From contig NZ_JALKBD010000019.1 in assembly GCF_023015905.1 (NCBI RefSeq), positions 1 to 64,000 of the forward strand: a DNA stretch of 64,000 nucleotides, in the 5' to 3' direction. The notes beneath the pieces were generated by a model that saw only the letters and a list, made by a program, of their open reading frames with translations, had not been told where the DNA came from and searched no databases. This document shows, in pieces, positions 37,567 through 45,879 of this stretch. The stretch comes from Arenibacter sp. F20364. Lineage in GTDB: Bacteria > Bacteroidota > Bacteroidia > Flavobacteriales > Flavobacteriaceae. Positions within the stretch are counted from its first letter, which is position 1; each line of letters begins with the position of its first letter. Made by a program: the position numbers and the translations under genes.

Positions 37567-38859
37567 ATGAAAACAAAAATTTTCGTCTCTTTTACTTGCT
37601 TCCTCCTTTTTATCCTTAACCTAAGTGCACAACCACGCCAAGAACTGGTAGAGGTCATAGTAAGTCCTGATCACGCCGACTGGACCTACTCCCTGGGGGA
37701 ACGGGCCGAATTTTCAATTTCGGTCTATCGAAACAATGTACTGCTAGACGGCATCGATATTGAATATGCCATACAACCAGATCCGGGGTACCGAACCTTA
37801 GCTATTTGGGATGAAGGCACGCGTACCCTTAAAAATAATACCACCAAAATAAAAGCCAAAAAATTCAACGAGCCCGGATTTCTGCGCTGTACGGCAAAAG
37901 TCAAGATAGACGGGAAGGAATATTCATCCTATACCACAGTAGGTTTTGCTCCTGACAAAATACAACCTACTACCACATTACCGAAAGATTTTGAGGCGTT
38001 TTGGAAAAAAAATCGGGAGGAATTGAACCAAGTTCCCATGAACGCCGTGCTGACCTTGATGCCAGAACGTTGTACCGACAAGGTTAATGTTTACCATGTG
38101 AAGTTGGACAATATTAAAGGAAAAATCTATGGCATCCTTACCAAACCCAAAAAGGCCGGAAAATACCCTGCCATTCTACATGTACCCGGTGCGGGAATAC
38201 GTCCTTATTACGGAGAAATAGACGAAGCTGCAGAAGGATTTATCTCCTTTACTATCGGTATACACGGTATTCCGGTAAACCTGGATCAAAGTGTTTATAA
38301 TGATCTGGGCCAAGGGGCCTTAAACGGCTATCAAACCTTTAATTTGGATGATAGGGACAAGGCCTATTACCGCCGTGTATATCTCGGCTGTGTTAGAGCG
38401 GTGGATTTTATAGAAAGTGTGGAGGAATTTAACGGGGAGGATATTGCCGTTACCGGTGGTAGCCAAGGTGGAGCACTTTCCATTGTTACCGCTAGTCTGG
38501 ATGATAGAATAGATTATTTGGCAGCATTTTATCCTGCCCTGTCGGATATGACGGGCTTTTTACATGGGCGTGCCGGAGGATGGCCACAGATTTTCGTAGA
38601 GGAATTTACCAATAAGCCCGAGAAAATAAACGTTTCCAAATATTATGATGTCGTGAATTTTGCACGCTTCGTAAAAGTACCGGGCTGGTATAGTTGGGGC
38701 TATAACGACAATGTATGTCCACCAGCCTCCACCTATTCCGCCTATAATGTGTTGACAGCCCCTAAGGAGCTACATCTCTTTCAAAAAACACAACATTGGA
38801 CTTACCCTGAACAGCAGGAATTAAGAAAAGAATGGCTATACTCAAAGCTCAGAAAATAA
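37567..38859 (+). CDS. Exported CE7-like acetylxylan esterase
   Basis: The 430-residue protein starts at 37567 (MKTKIFVSFTCFLLFILN, signal ending LSAQ); the frame extends to 37420 but that part includes a hairpin and has no signal. An N-terminal Ig-like region (about 25-125) precedes the AXE1/CE7 alpha/beta hydrolase: HVPGAGIRPYYGE, nucleophile TGGSQGGALS, Asp in YNDNVCPP and His in TQHWTYPEQQE. CE7 enzymes deacetylate xylo-oligosaccharides and cephalosporin C. The next gene is a Gfo/Idh on the same strand 43 bases on, so they may share a transcript. Confidence 0.88.
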   Translation: MKTKIFVSFTCFLLFILNLSAQPRQELVEVIVSPDHADWTYSLGERAEFSISVYRNNVLLDGIDIEYAIQPDPGYRTLAIWDEGTRTLKNNTTKIKAKKFNEPGFLRCTAKVKIDGKEYSSYTTVGFAPDKIQPTTTLPKDFEAFWKKNREELNQVPMNAVLTLMPERCTDKVNVYHVKLDNIKGKIYGILTKPKKAGKYPAILHVPGAGIRPYYGEIDEAAEGFISFTIGIHGIPVNLDQSVYNDLGQGALNGYQTFNLDDRDKAYYRRVYLGCVRAVDFIESVEEFNGEDIAVTGGSQGGALSIVTASLDDRIDYLAAFYPALSDMTGFLHGRAGGWPQIFVEEFTNKPEKINVSKYYDVVNFARFVKVPGWYSWGYNDNVCPPASTYSAYNVLTAPKELHLFQKTQHWTYPEQQELRKEWLYSKLRK

Positions 38860-38902
38860 AATAGATACAACACCAATTTTTAATTAAACCAACTATGTAC
38901 GC

Positions 38903-40192
38903 ATGAAGAAATCAGACCAAAAACGTAGAGAATTCATAAAACAAAGTGGTTTAGGCCTATTAGGGCTTACCCTATTGCCTTCGGCCTACGGCAAGATTGC
39001 GCCCAGTGATCGGCTAAGGGTGGCGCACATTGGCGTAGGTGGTATGGGCAACAGCCATATGAAATGGTTCAGTGCCCTGCCGGAAGTAGATGTGGTGGCG
39101 CTTTGTGATGTAGACGAAATGCACCTGGCTAGTAGCCTCAAAACAATGGAAACCCTTCAGCCTGGAAAAAAAGTAAAAGGATACGGGGATTTTAGAAATA
39201 TTTTGGACCGCCAGGATATTGATGCCATTACCTGTGCTACCCCGGACCATTGGCATGCCCAAATCGCAACTTTGGCCTTCCAGGCCGGGAAGGATGTATA
39301 CGGTGAAAAACCACTTTCCTATGATGTTAAGGAAGGGAAGATGATGCTCAGAAATTTGGAAAAGCACAACCGAATTTTTCAAATGGGCAACCAGATACAT
39401 GCTACAGATAACTACCACCGGGTTGTTGAAATTATTAAGTCGGGCGCCATTGGCAAGGTGCATACGGTTCGTTTATGGAAAACCGGGGCACCTCCAAATT
39501 TGGGCAATCCAAAAAGTGTAGCCGTCCCCAAGGGGCTTAATTGGGATATGTGGTTGGGACCAGCGCCCTATGTAGATTACATTCCTGAAAAATGTCACTT
39601 TACCTATAGATATTTTCTGGATTATTCCGGAGGTTATTTTGCCGATTTTTGGTGCCATATTGCCGATGTGGCTTTCTGGGCCTTGGATCCTAAAGGATTG
39701 AAAAGTATTGTTGCCCGTGGGGAAAAGGCCGAAGGTATTGCAGACACCCCTAAATGGTTGGAAGTCGATTACGATTTCGATGATTTAAAAATCTATTGGA
39801 CCACTGAACCTCCCAATGTTCCCGGTGCTGCCGATCGTGGGATCGGAGCCTATTTTGAAGGGGACAAGGGAAGTCTAATCTGTGATTACAATTCCCGTGA
39901 AATTACCATTAATGGAGAAACAATGACAGATATCCCAGAAATACCGCAAAGCATAATCCGATCTCCTGGACATCAACAAAACTTTGTGGATGCCGTAAAA
40001 TCAAGATCTCAACCGGAATCAAATCTGGCCTATGCGCGCAAAATGACGCTGCCCATGCATTTGGGCTTAATTTCATATAGATTGGGAAGAAAACTTAATT
40101 GGGATTCGGAAAAAGAGAAATTTATTGGAGATTCGGAGGCCAATGATCTACTATCCAGAAAAGCACGGAAAGCCTGGCAGTTGGCGACCTAA
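38903..40192 (+). CDS. Tat-exported Gfo/Idh/MocA oxidoreductase
   Basis: The 429-residue protein has an N-terminal twin-Arg-like signal (KRREFIKQSGLGLLGLTLL) followed by the Rossmann motif HIGVGGMGNSH (42-52), the EKPLSYD motif at 135-141 and the segment SGGYFADFWCHIADVAFW. It belongs to the exported Bacteroidota Gfo/Idh subfamily with a heavy C-terminal domain (429 is a usual length). The cofactor is probably bound tightly before export. It lies downstream of a CE7-like esterase, so it may act on a deacetylated sugar; the substrate is unknown. Confidence 0.88.
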   Translation: MKKSDQKRREFIKQSGLGLLGLTLLPSAYGKIAPSDRLRVAHIGVGGMGNSHMKWFSALPEVDVVALCDVDEMHLASSLKTMETLQPGKKVKGYGDFRNILDRQDIDAITCATPDHWHAQIATLAFQAGKDVYGEKPLSYDVKEGKMMLRNLEKHNRIFQMGNQIHATDNYHRVVEIIKSGAIGKVHTVRLWKTGAPPNLGNPKSVAVPKGLNWDMWLGPAPYVDYIPEKCHFTYRYFLDYSGGYFADFWCHIADVAFWALDPKGLKSIVARGEKAEGIADTPKWLEVDYDFDDLKIYWTTEPPNVPGAADRGIGAYFEGDKGSLICDYNSREITINGETMTDIPEIPQSIIRSPGHQQNFVDAVKSRSQPESNLAYARKMTLPMHLGLISYRLGRKLNWDSEKEKFIGDSEANDLLSRKARKAWQLAT

Positions 40193-40229
40193 CCTTAATA
40201 CATTTTAAAAGGGTTGCCTAATATTGATA

Positions 40230-40625
40230 ATGCAAAAAACTATAATGAACAAGAAAGTAGCTATCAAAATCATGTTTTTCCTACTCGGAACCATTTTGAT
40301 ATTTCATTTATTAATTTTCACGCAACAAATACCCTATGACAAAGTCTGGGCCGGCAGATTGAATTCTGTTGAGGAAATGAAAACCTTTGAAGCCTTTTCT
40401 ATCTTGATGAATGTCTTTATGATCTTGGTACTTTTCATAAAATACAAACTTCTGGGAAGTGGAAAAACCAACAAGGCTATTGATATACTCATTTGGATAT
40501 TTGCAGGCTTTTTTGCTCTAAACACCATAGGCAATCTTTTTGCCAAAAGTATGTTAGAATTGATTTTAGGAACTTTTTTAACCCTGGTTTCATGCATTCT
40601 GTGTTTTATCATTGTTAAAAAATAG
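40230..40625 (+). CDS. Small integral membrane protein
   Basis: The 131-residue protein has four hydrophobic segments (about 12-32, 55-72, 85-105 and 112-130) and no soluble domain. The ATG at 40230 or that at 40245 (MNKKVAIKIMFF) could be used. It looks like a DUF-type four-TM protein of unknown function. It follows the Gfo/Idh gene by 37 bases on the same strand but no link is evident. Confidence 0.7.
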   Translation: MQKTIMNKKVAIKIMFFLLGTILIFHLLIFTQQIPYDKVWAGRLNSVEEMKTFEAFSILMNVFMILVLFIKYKLLGSGKTNKAIDILIWIFAGFFALNTIGNLFAKSMLELILGTFLTLVSCILCFIIVKK

Positions 40626-40639
40626 AACCAAAAGCTTAC

Positions 40640-40704
40640 CAGTAAACTACCTCGGGGCAAGCCTGCCCTGCAGGCATGTTTTAATATCGATTATCGAATA
40701 ATCT
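40640..40704. repeat. Palindromic intergenic repeat, copy 2
   Basis: Short form of the repeat at 417-564: same start (AGTAAACTACCTCGGGGCAA) and end (ATCGATTATCGAATAA), with the ~90-base middle replaced by GCCTGCCCTGCAGGC, itself a palindrome. The rest of the gap to 40867 has no gene. Confidence 0.7.
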
Positions 40705-40867
40705 AAGCCTAACGCCCAGGAATTTGTCAAAATCCAATTGAAGAAGTTAACTCTTTTGCATCTTTAAACACTAAAATTGGAAAATACTTCAACCAGAAGA
40801 AAATTGAATTTGCTTACCTCCCTTTCTCAATTATTTCCGAATTTTACTAAAACAAAAATCCAACAAA

Positions 40868-41629
40868 ATGCCAAAAAACAAAATAGCTGTAGTAACCGGA
40901 GGAAGCAGAGGCCTAGGTAGGGATATGGCCATTAATATTGCAAAAAAAGGAATCGATGTCATTATTACCTACCACTCCAACAAATCGGCGGCAGATAAGG
41001 TTGTTGCCGAGATAAGGAATATGGGGCGAATCGCTTATGCACTACAACTGGATACCGCTAAGATAAATTCCTTTGATGAATTCTTTAGTCAGCTTTCCAC
41101 TTATCTGAAAACCGAGACAGCACAGGAAAAATTCGATTTTTTAATCAACAACGCTGGTACCGGAATTTATCAACCCTTTATTGAAACCACGGAAGATCAG
41201 TTTGATGAAATGGTCAATGTTCATTTCAAAGGGGTCTATTTCCTAACACAGAAAGCCTTGCCATATTTAAATGATGGCAGCAGAATTATAAATATTTCCT
41301 CCGGACTAACCAGGTTTACTTTTCCAAATTCATCCGCCTATGCTCCAACGAAAGCTGCTGTAGAAGTATTTACCAGATACTTGGCCAAAGAGTTGGCACA
41401 TAGAAAAATTACTGCGAATGCTGTGGCTCCAGGTGCCGTAGGAACAGATTTTGGTGGAGGAGAAAACAAAACTAATGAGCAAAAAAGAAAGGCGGTTACT
41501 GCTGCCACTGCTTTGGGAAGAGTAGGAGAACCCGAGGATATAGGTGGCGTGGTGGCTTTTTTATGCACCGAAGATGCCCAATGGATCAACGGTCAGCGCA
41601 TAGAAGCTTCAGGAGGAATTCTATTGTAG
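40868..41629 (+). CDS. SDR-family oxidoreductase (FabG-like)
   Basis: The 253-residue cytoplasmic enzyme has TGGSRGLGRDMA (cofactor), INNAGTG, a catalytic Ser in NISSGL and the YAPTK active-site motif, then the PGAVGTDF and WINGQRIEASGG segments of a classical SDR. FabG-like SDRs with this ending usually use NADP(H) and various small alcohols. The gene stands alone; the substrate is unknown. Confidence 0.88.
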   Translation: MPKNKIAVVTGGSRGLGRDMAINIAKKGIDVIITYHSNKSAADKVVAEIRNMGRIAYALQLDTAKINSFDEFFSQLSTYLKTETAQEKFDFLINNAGTGIYQPFIETTEDQFDEMVNVHFKGVYFLTQKALPYLNDGSRIINISSGLTRFTFPNSSAYAPTKAAVEVFTRYLAKELAHRKITANAVAPGAVGTDFGGGENKTNEQKRKAVTAATALGRVGEPEDIGGVVAFLCTEDAQWINGQRIEASGGILL

Positions 41630-41786
41630 GCCATTTTCGATTATAAAAGAAGTCCACAATGTTTAGTAATACTTAGCATTGGAATGAAGCACAGGATTTG
41701 AAATTTATTGGATTAGTGTAACTTAAGTGACTGTACACCAGAAGTATTACCAATACCTTAGTTCTATAATATTTAAATTTAGAACA

Positions 41787-42521
41787 ATGGAACAAGAACA
41801 AGAACAAATCAGTATGCCACGAATAGGTGATGCTGCACCAGAATTTAAGGCTGTTACAACCCAAGGTGATATAAATTTCCCCAGTGATTACAAGGGAAAT
41901 TGGGTTATCCTATTTAGCCATCCGGCCGACTTCACTCCAGTATGTACCTCGGAGTTTATGACATTTGCCACTATGGAAGATAAGTTTGAAGAAGCAAATT
42001 GTAAGCTTGTTGGTCTTTCCATAGACGGATTGTACAGCCACATTGCATGGTTGCGCACTATCAAGGAAAAAATTGAGTACAAGGGGATGAAAAATGTTGA
42101 AGTGAATTTTCCTTTAATTGAGGACATCACGATGGATGTCGCCAAGAAATATGGAATGATACAACCCAATGAGGATTCAACAAAAGCGGTTAGAGCTGTT
42201 TTTTTTATTGATCCAAAGGGAATTATTAGAACTATAATCTATTATCCGCTAAGTTTGGGAAGAAACTTTGATGAATTGTACCGAGTAATTATTGCATTGC
42301 AGGCCGCGGATGAATTTGGAGTTGCCACTCCTGCCGATTGGCGTCCCGGCGATGATGTGATCGTAGGACCAGCTGGTTCCTGCGGAACAGCAAAAGACAG
42401 AATGGAAGACAGTGATATAGACTGTAAGGACTGGTTCTTCTGTACCAAAAAATTGGATAAGGATATGGTGCTGGATCGAGTGCTAAAGAAAAGAAAACAA
42501 CCCGAATCCGCAACCACCTAA
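41787..42521 (+). CDS. 1-Cys/Prx6-type peroxiredoxin
   Basis: The 244-residue protein starts at 41787 (MEQEQEQISMPRIGDAAPEF); the frame extends to 41727 without a matching N-terminus. The peroxidatic Cys53 lies in SHPADFTPVCTSEF, followed by the arm region (SHIAWLRTIKEKI) and a long C-terminal dimer domain. It has extra Cys at 199, 213 and 219 (GSCGTAKD, DCKDWFFC), reminiscent of archaeal Prx6-type enzymes where C-terminal Cys resolves the sulphenic acid. It reduces H2O2 and organic peroxides in the cytoplasm. Confidence 0.9.
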   Translation: MEQEQEQISMPRIGDAAPEFKAVTTQGDINFPSDYKGNWVILFSHPADFTPVCTSEFMTFATMEDKFEEANCKLVGLSIDGLYSHIAWLRTIKEKIEYKGMKNVEVNFPLIEDITMDVAKKYGMIQPNEDSTKAVRAVFFIDPKGIIRTIIYYPLSLGRNFDELYRVIIALQAADEFGVATPADWRPGDDVIVGPAGSCGTAKDRMEDSDIDCKDWFFCTKKLDKDMVLDRVLKKRKQPESATT

Positions 42522-42543
42522 AACCGTAAAAAGGGAAAATGAA

Positions 42544-42565
42544 AAGAGGGCCATAAGGCCCTCTT
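42544..42565. terminator. Terminator hairpin between convergent genes
   Basis: AAGAGGGCC (42544-42552) pairs perfectly with GGCCCTCTT (42557-42565) with a 4-base loop, placed between the peroxiredoxin and DUF4494 genes. The minus-strand side is followed by T-rich sequence, so it probably serves both, mainly the DUF4494 transcript. Confidence 0.8.
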
Positions 42566-42589
42566 GCTATTAACAATCTTAAGGAATCT

Positions 42590-43174
42590 CTATTCCTCCT
42601 CCCCTTCCAAAGCTTCAACTGCCAGGGCTTCCTCATTTTCAAAAGTATCCAAGGCCTCCAAGTCTTCCTTCAATGCATTGGCTTCCGAGGTTGATGCCTT
42701 TAAGGCATTAAACTTTTCCAATTGATCCAAATCTCCTTCATCTCCAGAAAAATAGGGAAATACGTCCATGATGGGAGATTCCGAAATTACCGGTATAGTG
42801 TAGTCGCCCATCGTGCCTTTCATGGCCTGTACAGTATTGTCATAGGCTTCCTTTACATCATTGGCCTGTACCAGAAGATAAATATTTGTTTTTCTTTCCT
42901 TACCGCTATTTTCATCGAAGGCAATTAAAGCTACTTTCGACTTAAACCAGCGATCCGAATTTTCAAAGGGATGTACCTCGGAAAAATTGGCAACTTTTAT
43001 ATTTGTAATAAAGAATTCTTCGCTGGTATAAGCGGCCATTTCTTCGTTAATTCTCGCTTCTGCTTCAGTATAGGATATCGCATCCAACAAATAGGATTCT
43101 GTGGTCACCTTTTGTTCCCCAGTTTCATGTGTTTTTCTGTATTTTACTTTGCACTCGTACCAAGTCTGGCTCAT
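42590..43174 (-). CDS. DUF4494-family protein
   Basis: The 194-residue protein starts at 43174 (MSQTWYECKVKYRKTHE); the frame goes on to a TTG at 43198. It matches the DUF4494 family of Bacteroidota: WYECKVKY, SYLLDAISYTEAEARI, WFKSKVALIAFDE, and an extension here with an acidic, low-complexity C-terminus (EEALAVEALEGEEE). It is soluble and of unknown function, widely kept in the phylum. Confidence 0.88.
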   Translation of the reverse strand: MSQTWYECKVKYRKTHETGEQKVTTESYLLDAISYTEAEARINEEMAAYTSEEFFITNIKVANFSEVHPFENSDRWFKSKVALIAFDENSGKERKTNIYLLVQANDVKEAYDNTVQAMKGTMGDYTIPVISESPIMDVFPYFSGDEGDLDQLEKFNALKASTSEANALKEDLEALDTFENEEALAVEALEGEEE

Positions 43175-43479
43175 ATCTATATTTTTTAAGGATGCCAAAA
43201 ATAGACCTTACAGAAAAATTTATCTACCCATTCATAAAATAGATATTCACAATTTCCCCATGTAGACCAAACGACAAGTCCATTTGGATACAAATATTTT
43301 CTAGGGTATATTTCCCGTTTTCTTATAACTAACCTATGCACAATAGTTTATAGATCTGAACATCCTAAAGGCATCAATAAAAAAATTGAACTGGACCCTC
43401 AGGAAAAATTATTCCCTACTGCTTAATAGATCATTATTACTTTCAACATCCCTCTTAAAACGAGTAGAAATATGGAATA

Positions 43480-44664
43480 CTATAAATCGTCAAGGTCATA
43501 GCAATAAATATGGCCCAACTCATCCGAGAAAAATATAAGTTTGGCCTCATTGGGTAAAAAACTGGCCTTACTGGAGGTTACATCACCGTTTTTCCCATTT
43601 ATTTTGGTTTTTAATTGGATGAGTTCCTTAAACTCCCAGCCATTTTTCTTTTTTACTATTTCATTGACCGAAATAAAATATCGATTGTTCTCCCTATTTT
43701 TTACGGCATGTGCTTCAAATATTTTCCCCGATTCAACATGGTTAACAATAGGACGGGAAGGACTTCTTTGTGCAGTGAGGTTCTCGTATGGAATGTTGGT
43801 CCATCTGCCCTCCTTATCCCTTATTCTTAATACAAACTGAGGTTGATTTATTTTGTCCACACTGTTCTTGGTAACCAAGGCCAATTCCCCATTTTTAAAC
43901 ACAGTTGCATTCAAGTGATCGTCTGCATTGTTATCTCCCTGTTGAACAATTATGGGCTCCGACCAATTATTGGGCTCCTCCCCATCAATGTGGATCCGCT
44001 CCATGATGGATTGGGTATTTTGGTTGGACCAGATAACCGATACCTGCCCCTTTAGCCGGACAATTAAAGATATATCATCTATGTTAATGTTATCTGCGAG
44101 TGTAAATGGTTCTGACCAATCCCTACCATTTATGGAGTGCCAAACCATGATTTTTTCATTGATATCCGCACAAACCCAAAATTGGCCCTTCGAATCTTGG
44201 CTAATGGTGGCAGTTTCAAGGGAGCGACAGTCCTGAGGAATGGGCAGGGATATCTTCCATTCATGATTGTATTGCTCGCTGTGGTGAGAATACTTTAGTT
44301 GAACCACATTCAAAACACATTCTCCAGCCAAGACTATATGAACCTCATCACCCATACAATATACATCGGCCTTGCTCGGTAAGTTGTGCCATGTACGATT
44401 AACCCTAGATTGATCCTTCCATCCAGAAGTCTCTTTTTTTAATAGTTTGGGACCATCTTTATCACCTACTATTAGCCATTGTCCATGATTGGTTGTCCAT
44501 GATTTTGACTGGGGCTTATCGGCAGTAGCGTCCCCATAGATAACTTTAAAGATAGGCTCTAAATAAAGTTCCGGTGTGTTGGTCACTTGGGAAAATGCCA
44601 CAGATCCATATAGTAAGAGAAAAAAAAGTGGCGAGAATGGTAGTAAAATGCCTTTTAGTTTCAT
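43480..44664 (-). CDS. Exported beta-propeller-like protein of unknown function
   Basis: The 394-residue protein starts best at the ATG at 44664 (MKLKGILLPFSPLFFLL, signal ending VAFSQ). The mature protein has sialidase/BNR-like propeller features: SWTTNHGQWLIVGDKDG, FWVCADINEKIMVWHSINGR, DWSEPF and NNWSEPIIV repeats (Asp-box-like WSEP motifs) and ends in FFSDELGHIYCYD. No catalytic residues can be assigned, so it may bind rather than cleave glycans. It is divergent from the ars-like operon and shares its upstream region. Confidence 0.72.
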   Translation of the reverse strand: MKLKGILLPFSPLFFLLLYGSVAFSQVTNTPELYLEPIFKVIYGDATADKPQSKSWTTNHGQWLIVGDKDGPKLLKKETSGWKDQSRVNRTWHNLPSKADVYCMGDEVHIVLAGECVLNVVQLKYSHHSEQYNHEWKISLPIPQDCRSLETATISQDSKGQFWVCADINEKIMVWHSINGRDWSEPFTLADNINIDDISLIVRLKGQVSVIWSNQNTQSIMERIHIDGEEPNNWSEPIIVQQGDNNADDHLNATVFKNGELALVTKNSVDKINQPQFVLRIRDKEGRWTNIPYENLTAQRSPSRPIVNHVESGKIFEAHAVKNRENNRYFISVNEIVKKKNGWEFKELIQLKTKINGKNGDVTSSKASFLPNEAKLIFFSDELGHIYCYDLDDL

Positions 44665-44736
44665 GCTGTTGGTAATTGCCAACGAAATTAAGCTTTTGAG
44701 CTTATGTAACAAAAGTAACATCCTTTTCAAAAATCA

Positions 44737-44752
44737 ATCGTATATTTGCGAT
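44737..44752. promoter_or_regulatory. Putative ArsR operator and promoter upstream of arsR
   Basis: ATCG-N8-CGAT inverted repeat containing TATATTTG (44741-44748), which equals the Bacteroidota -7 box TAnnTTTG. A second TATCG-N8-CGATA site with the same spacer lies at 45186-45203. Binding there would block the promoter. It lies 72 bases upstream of the propeller gene start and 111 bases before the arsR ATG. Confidence 0.65.
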
Positions 44753-44863
44753 AAGCAATTGAAGATTGAGTATAAGAGTTGAACTGATAACGTCCCCTTT
44801 GTAATTTAGGGTCTTAAACCAAGCGGCAGGGCGGAGCGATCTAAAAAAAATATACTTGTATAG

Positions 44864-45169
44864 ATGAAAAGAAGTTTAGAACAAATAGAGTACCGGGAAG
44901 ATACCGAAGCGTTGGCAAAATATGCAAAGGCTTTAGGGCATCCTACGCGTATTGCCATACTAAAACATCTTGTTAATCAATCCTGTTGTTTCACAGGTGA
45001 TTTGGTAGATGTTTTTCCTTTGGCACAATCTACAATTTCACAACATCTTAAAGAACTAAAAAATGCGGGTCTTATTCAAGGAGAATTAAAACCGCCCAAA
45101 ATAAAGTACTGTATCAATCAAGAAAACTGGAAGGTCGCAAAATCATTGTTCCAGAATTTTTTTGACTAA
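44864..45169 (+). CDS. ArsR-family metalloregulator
   Basis: The 101-residue winged-helix repressor has ALGHPTRIAILKHL, the sensing Cys pair NQSCCFTGDL (Cys40, Cys41) and the recognition helix LAQSTISQHLKELKNAGLI. A third Cys (83) lies in KYCINQ. The vicinal Cys on helix alpha-3 mark it as a thiol-, arsenite- or related metal(loid)-sensing ArsR type. It is first in an operon with a thioredoxin-like protein, OsmC, permease, ALDC/FmdE fusion and DsrE-like protein, flanked by two inverted repeats with equal spacing that are the likely operators. Confidence 0.9.
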   Translation: MKRSLEQIEYREDTEALAKYAKALGHPTRIAILKHLVNQSCCFTGDLVDVFPLAQSTISQHLKELKNAGLIQGELKPPKIKYCINQENWKVAKSLFQNFFD

Positions 45170-45185
45170 TATTTTTTAATAATCC

Positions 45186-45203
45186 TATCGTATATAGGCG
45201 ATA
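45186..45203. promoter_or_regulatory. Putative second ArsR operator inside the operon
   Basis: TATCG-N8-CGATA inverted repeat, TATCG at 45186-45190 and CGATA at 45199-45203, between arsR and the thioredoxin-like gene. It repeats the arms and 8-base spacer of the site at 44737, implying a second repressor-controlled promoter for the structural genes. Confidence 0.65.
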
Positions 45204-45220
45204 AACTTAAAGCGAATAAT

Positions 45221-45457
45221 ATGACCAAAATAGTTAAAATATTGGGGACAGGTTGTCCAAAATGTCAATCAATGACAGGAGTAGTTAAAGATGTGATCTA
45301 CGAAAACAACATTGATGCCACCATCGAAAAAATTGAGGATATCATGGAAATTATGAAGTTCAACGTAATGACAACGCCGGCATTGGTAATAGATGATGTT
45401 ATCACCATAAAAGGAAGGGTACCTTCAAAAGATGAAGTGCTAGCACTTTTAAACTAA
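45221..45457 (+). CDS. Thioredoxin-like protein (Thioredoxin_3 type)
   Basis: The 78-residue cytoplasmic protein has the redox motif GTGCPKCQSM (Cys12, Cys15), the cis-Pro segment MTTPALVIDD and a closing helix RVPSKDEVLALL. It matches the small thioredoxin family that accompanies ArsP/DUF318 permeases in many bacteria, in which it probably reduces or carries thiols or metal(loid) adducts. It lies 51 bases after arsR and 14 bases before the OsmC gene. Confidence 0.9.
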   Translation: MTKIVKILGTGCPKCQSMTGVVKDVIYENNIDATIEKIEDIMEIMKFNVMTTPALVIDDVITIKGRVPSKDEVLALLN

Positions 45458-45471
45458 ATAAAATAAGTCTT

Positions 45472-45879
45472 ATGAATTATCAAATCAAGGCTTCCTCCAT
45501 TTCAGATCAGGATGCCATTGTTCATATCAAACAATCCAATATAGATTTTGGTACAACTGCAAATACTGCAGATATTTTGCCCAATCCAGCCGAATTGTTT
45601 TTGGGTTCATTTTCTGCCTGTATACTGAAAAATGTGGAGCGTTTTTCCGGTATGATGAAATTCAGCTATTCCAAGGCCACGTTGGAAGTCAATGCAACAC
45701 GTCTTGAAAACCCGCCTAGGATGGACAATATTCATTACGATCTAACAATTTATAGCAATGACAAAAAACTAAATACGGACTTGTTAAAAAAGAACATCGA
45801 AAAGTATGGTACTATCTACAACACCGTAAAACAATCATGCACTATTTCGGGAACTATTAGTACGGTAGAAAATGTTTGA
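45472..45879 (+). CDS. OsmC-family protein
   Basis: The 135-residue protein is a typical OsmC/Ohr-like enzyme: NPAELFLGSFSACILKNVE with peroxidatic Cys50 and the resolving-type Cys123 in VKQSCTISGT. The family reduces organic hydroperoxides or handles persulfides. It is cytoplasmic. The stop codon overlaps the start of the permease gene by eight bases, which implies translational coupling. Confidence 0.88.
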   Translation: MNYQIKASSISDQDAIVHIKQSNIDFGTTANTADILPNPAELFLGSFSACILKNVERFSGMMKFSYSKATLEVNATRLENPPRMDNIHYDLTIYSNDKKLNTDLLKKNIEKYGTIYNTVKQSCTISGTISTVENV

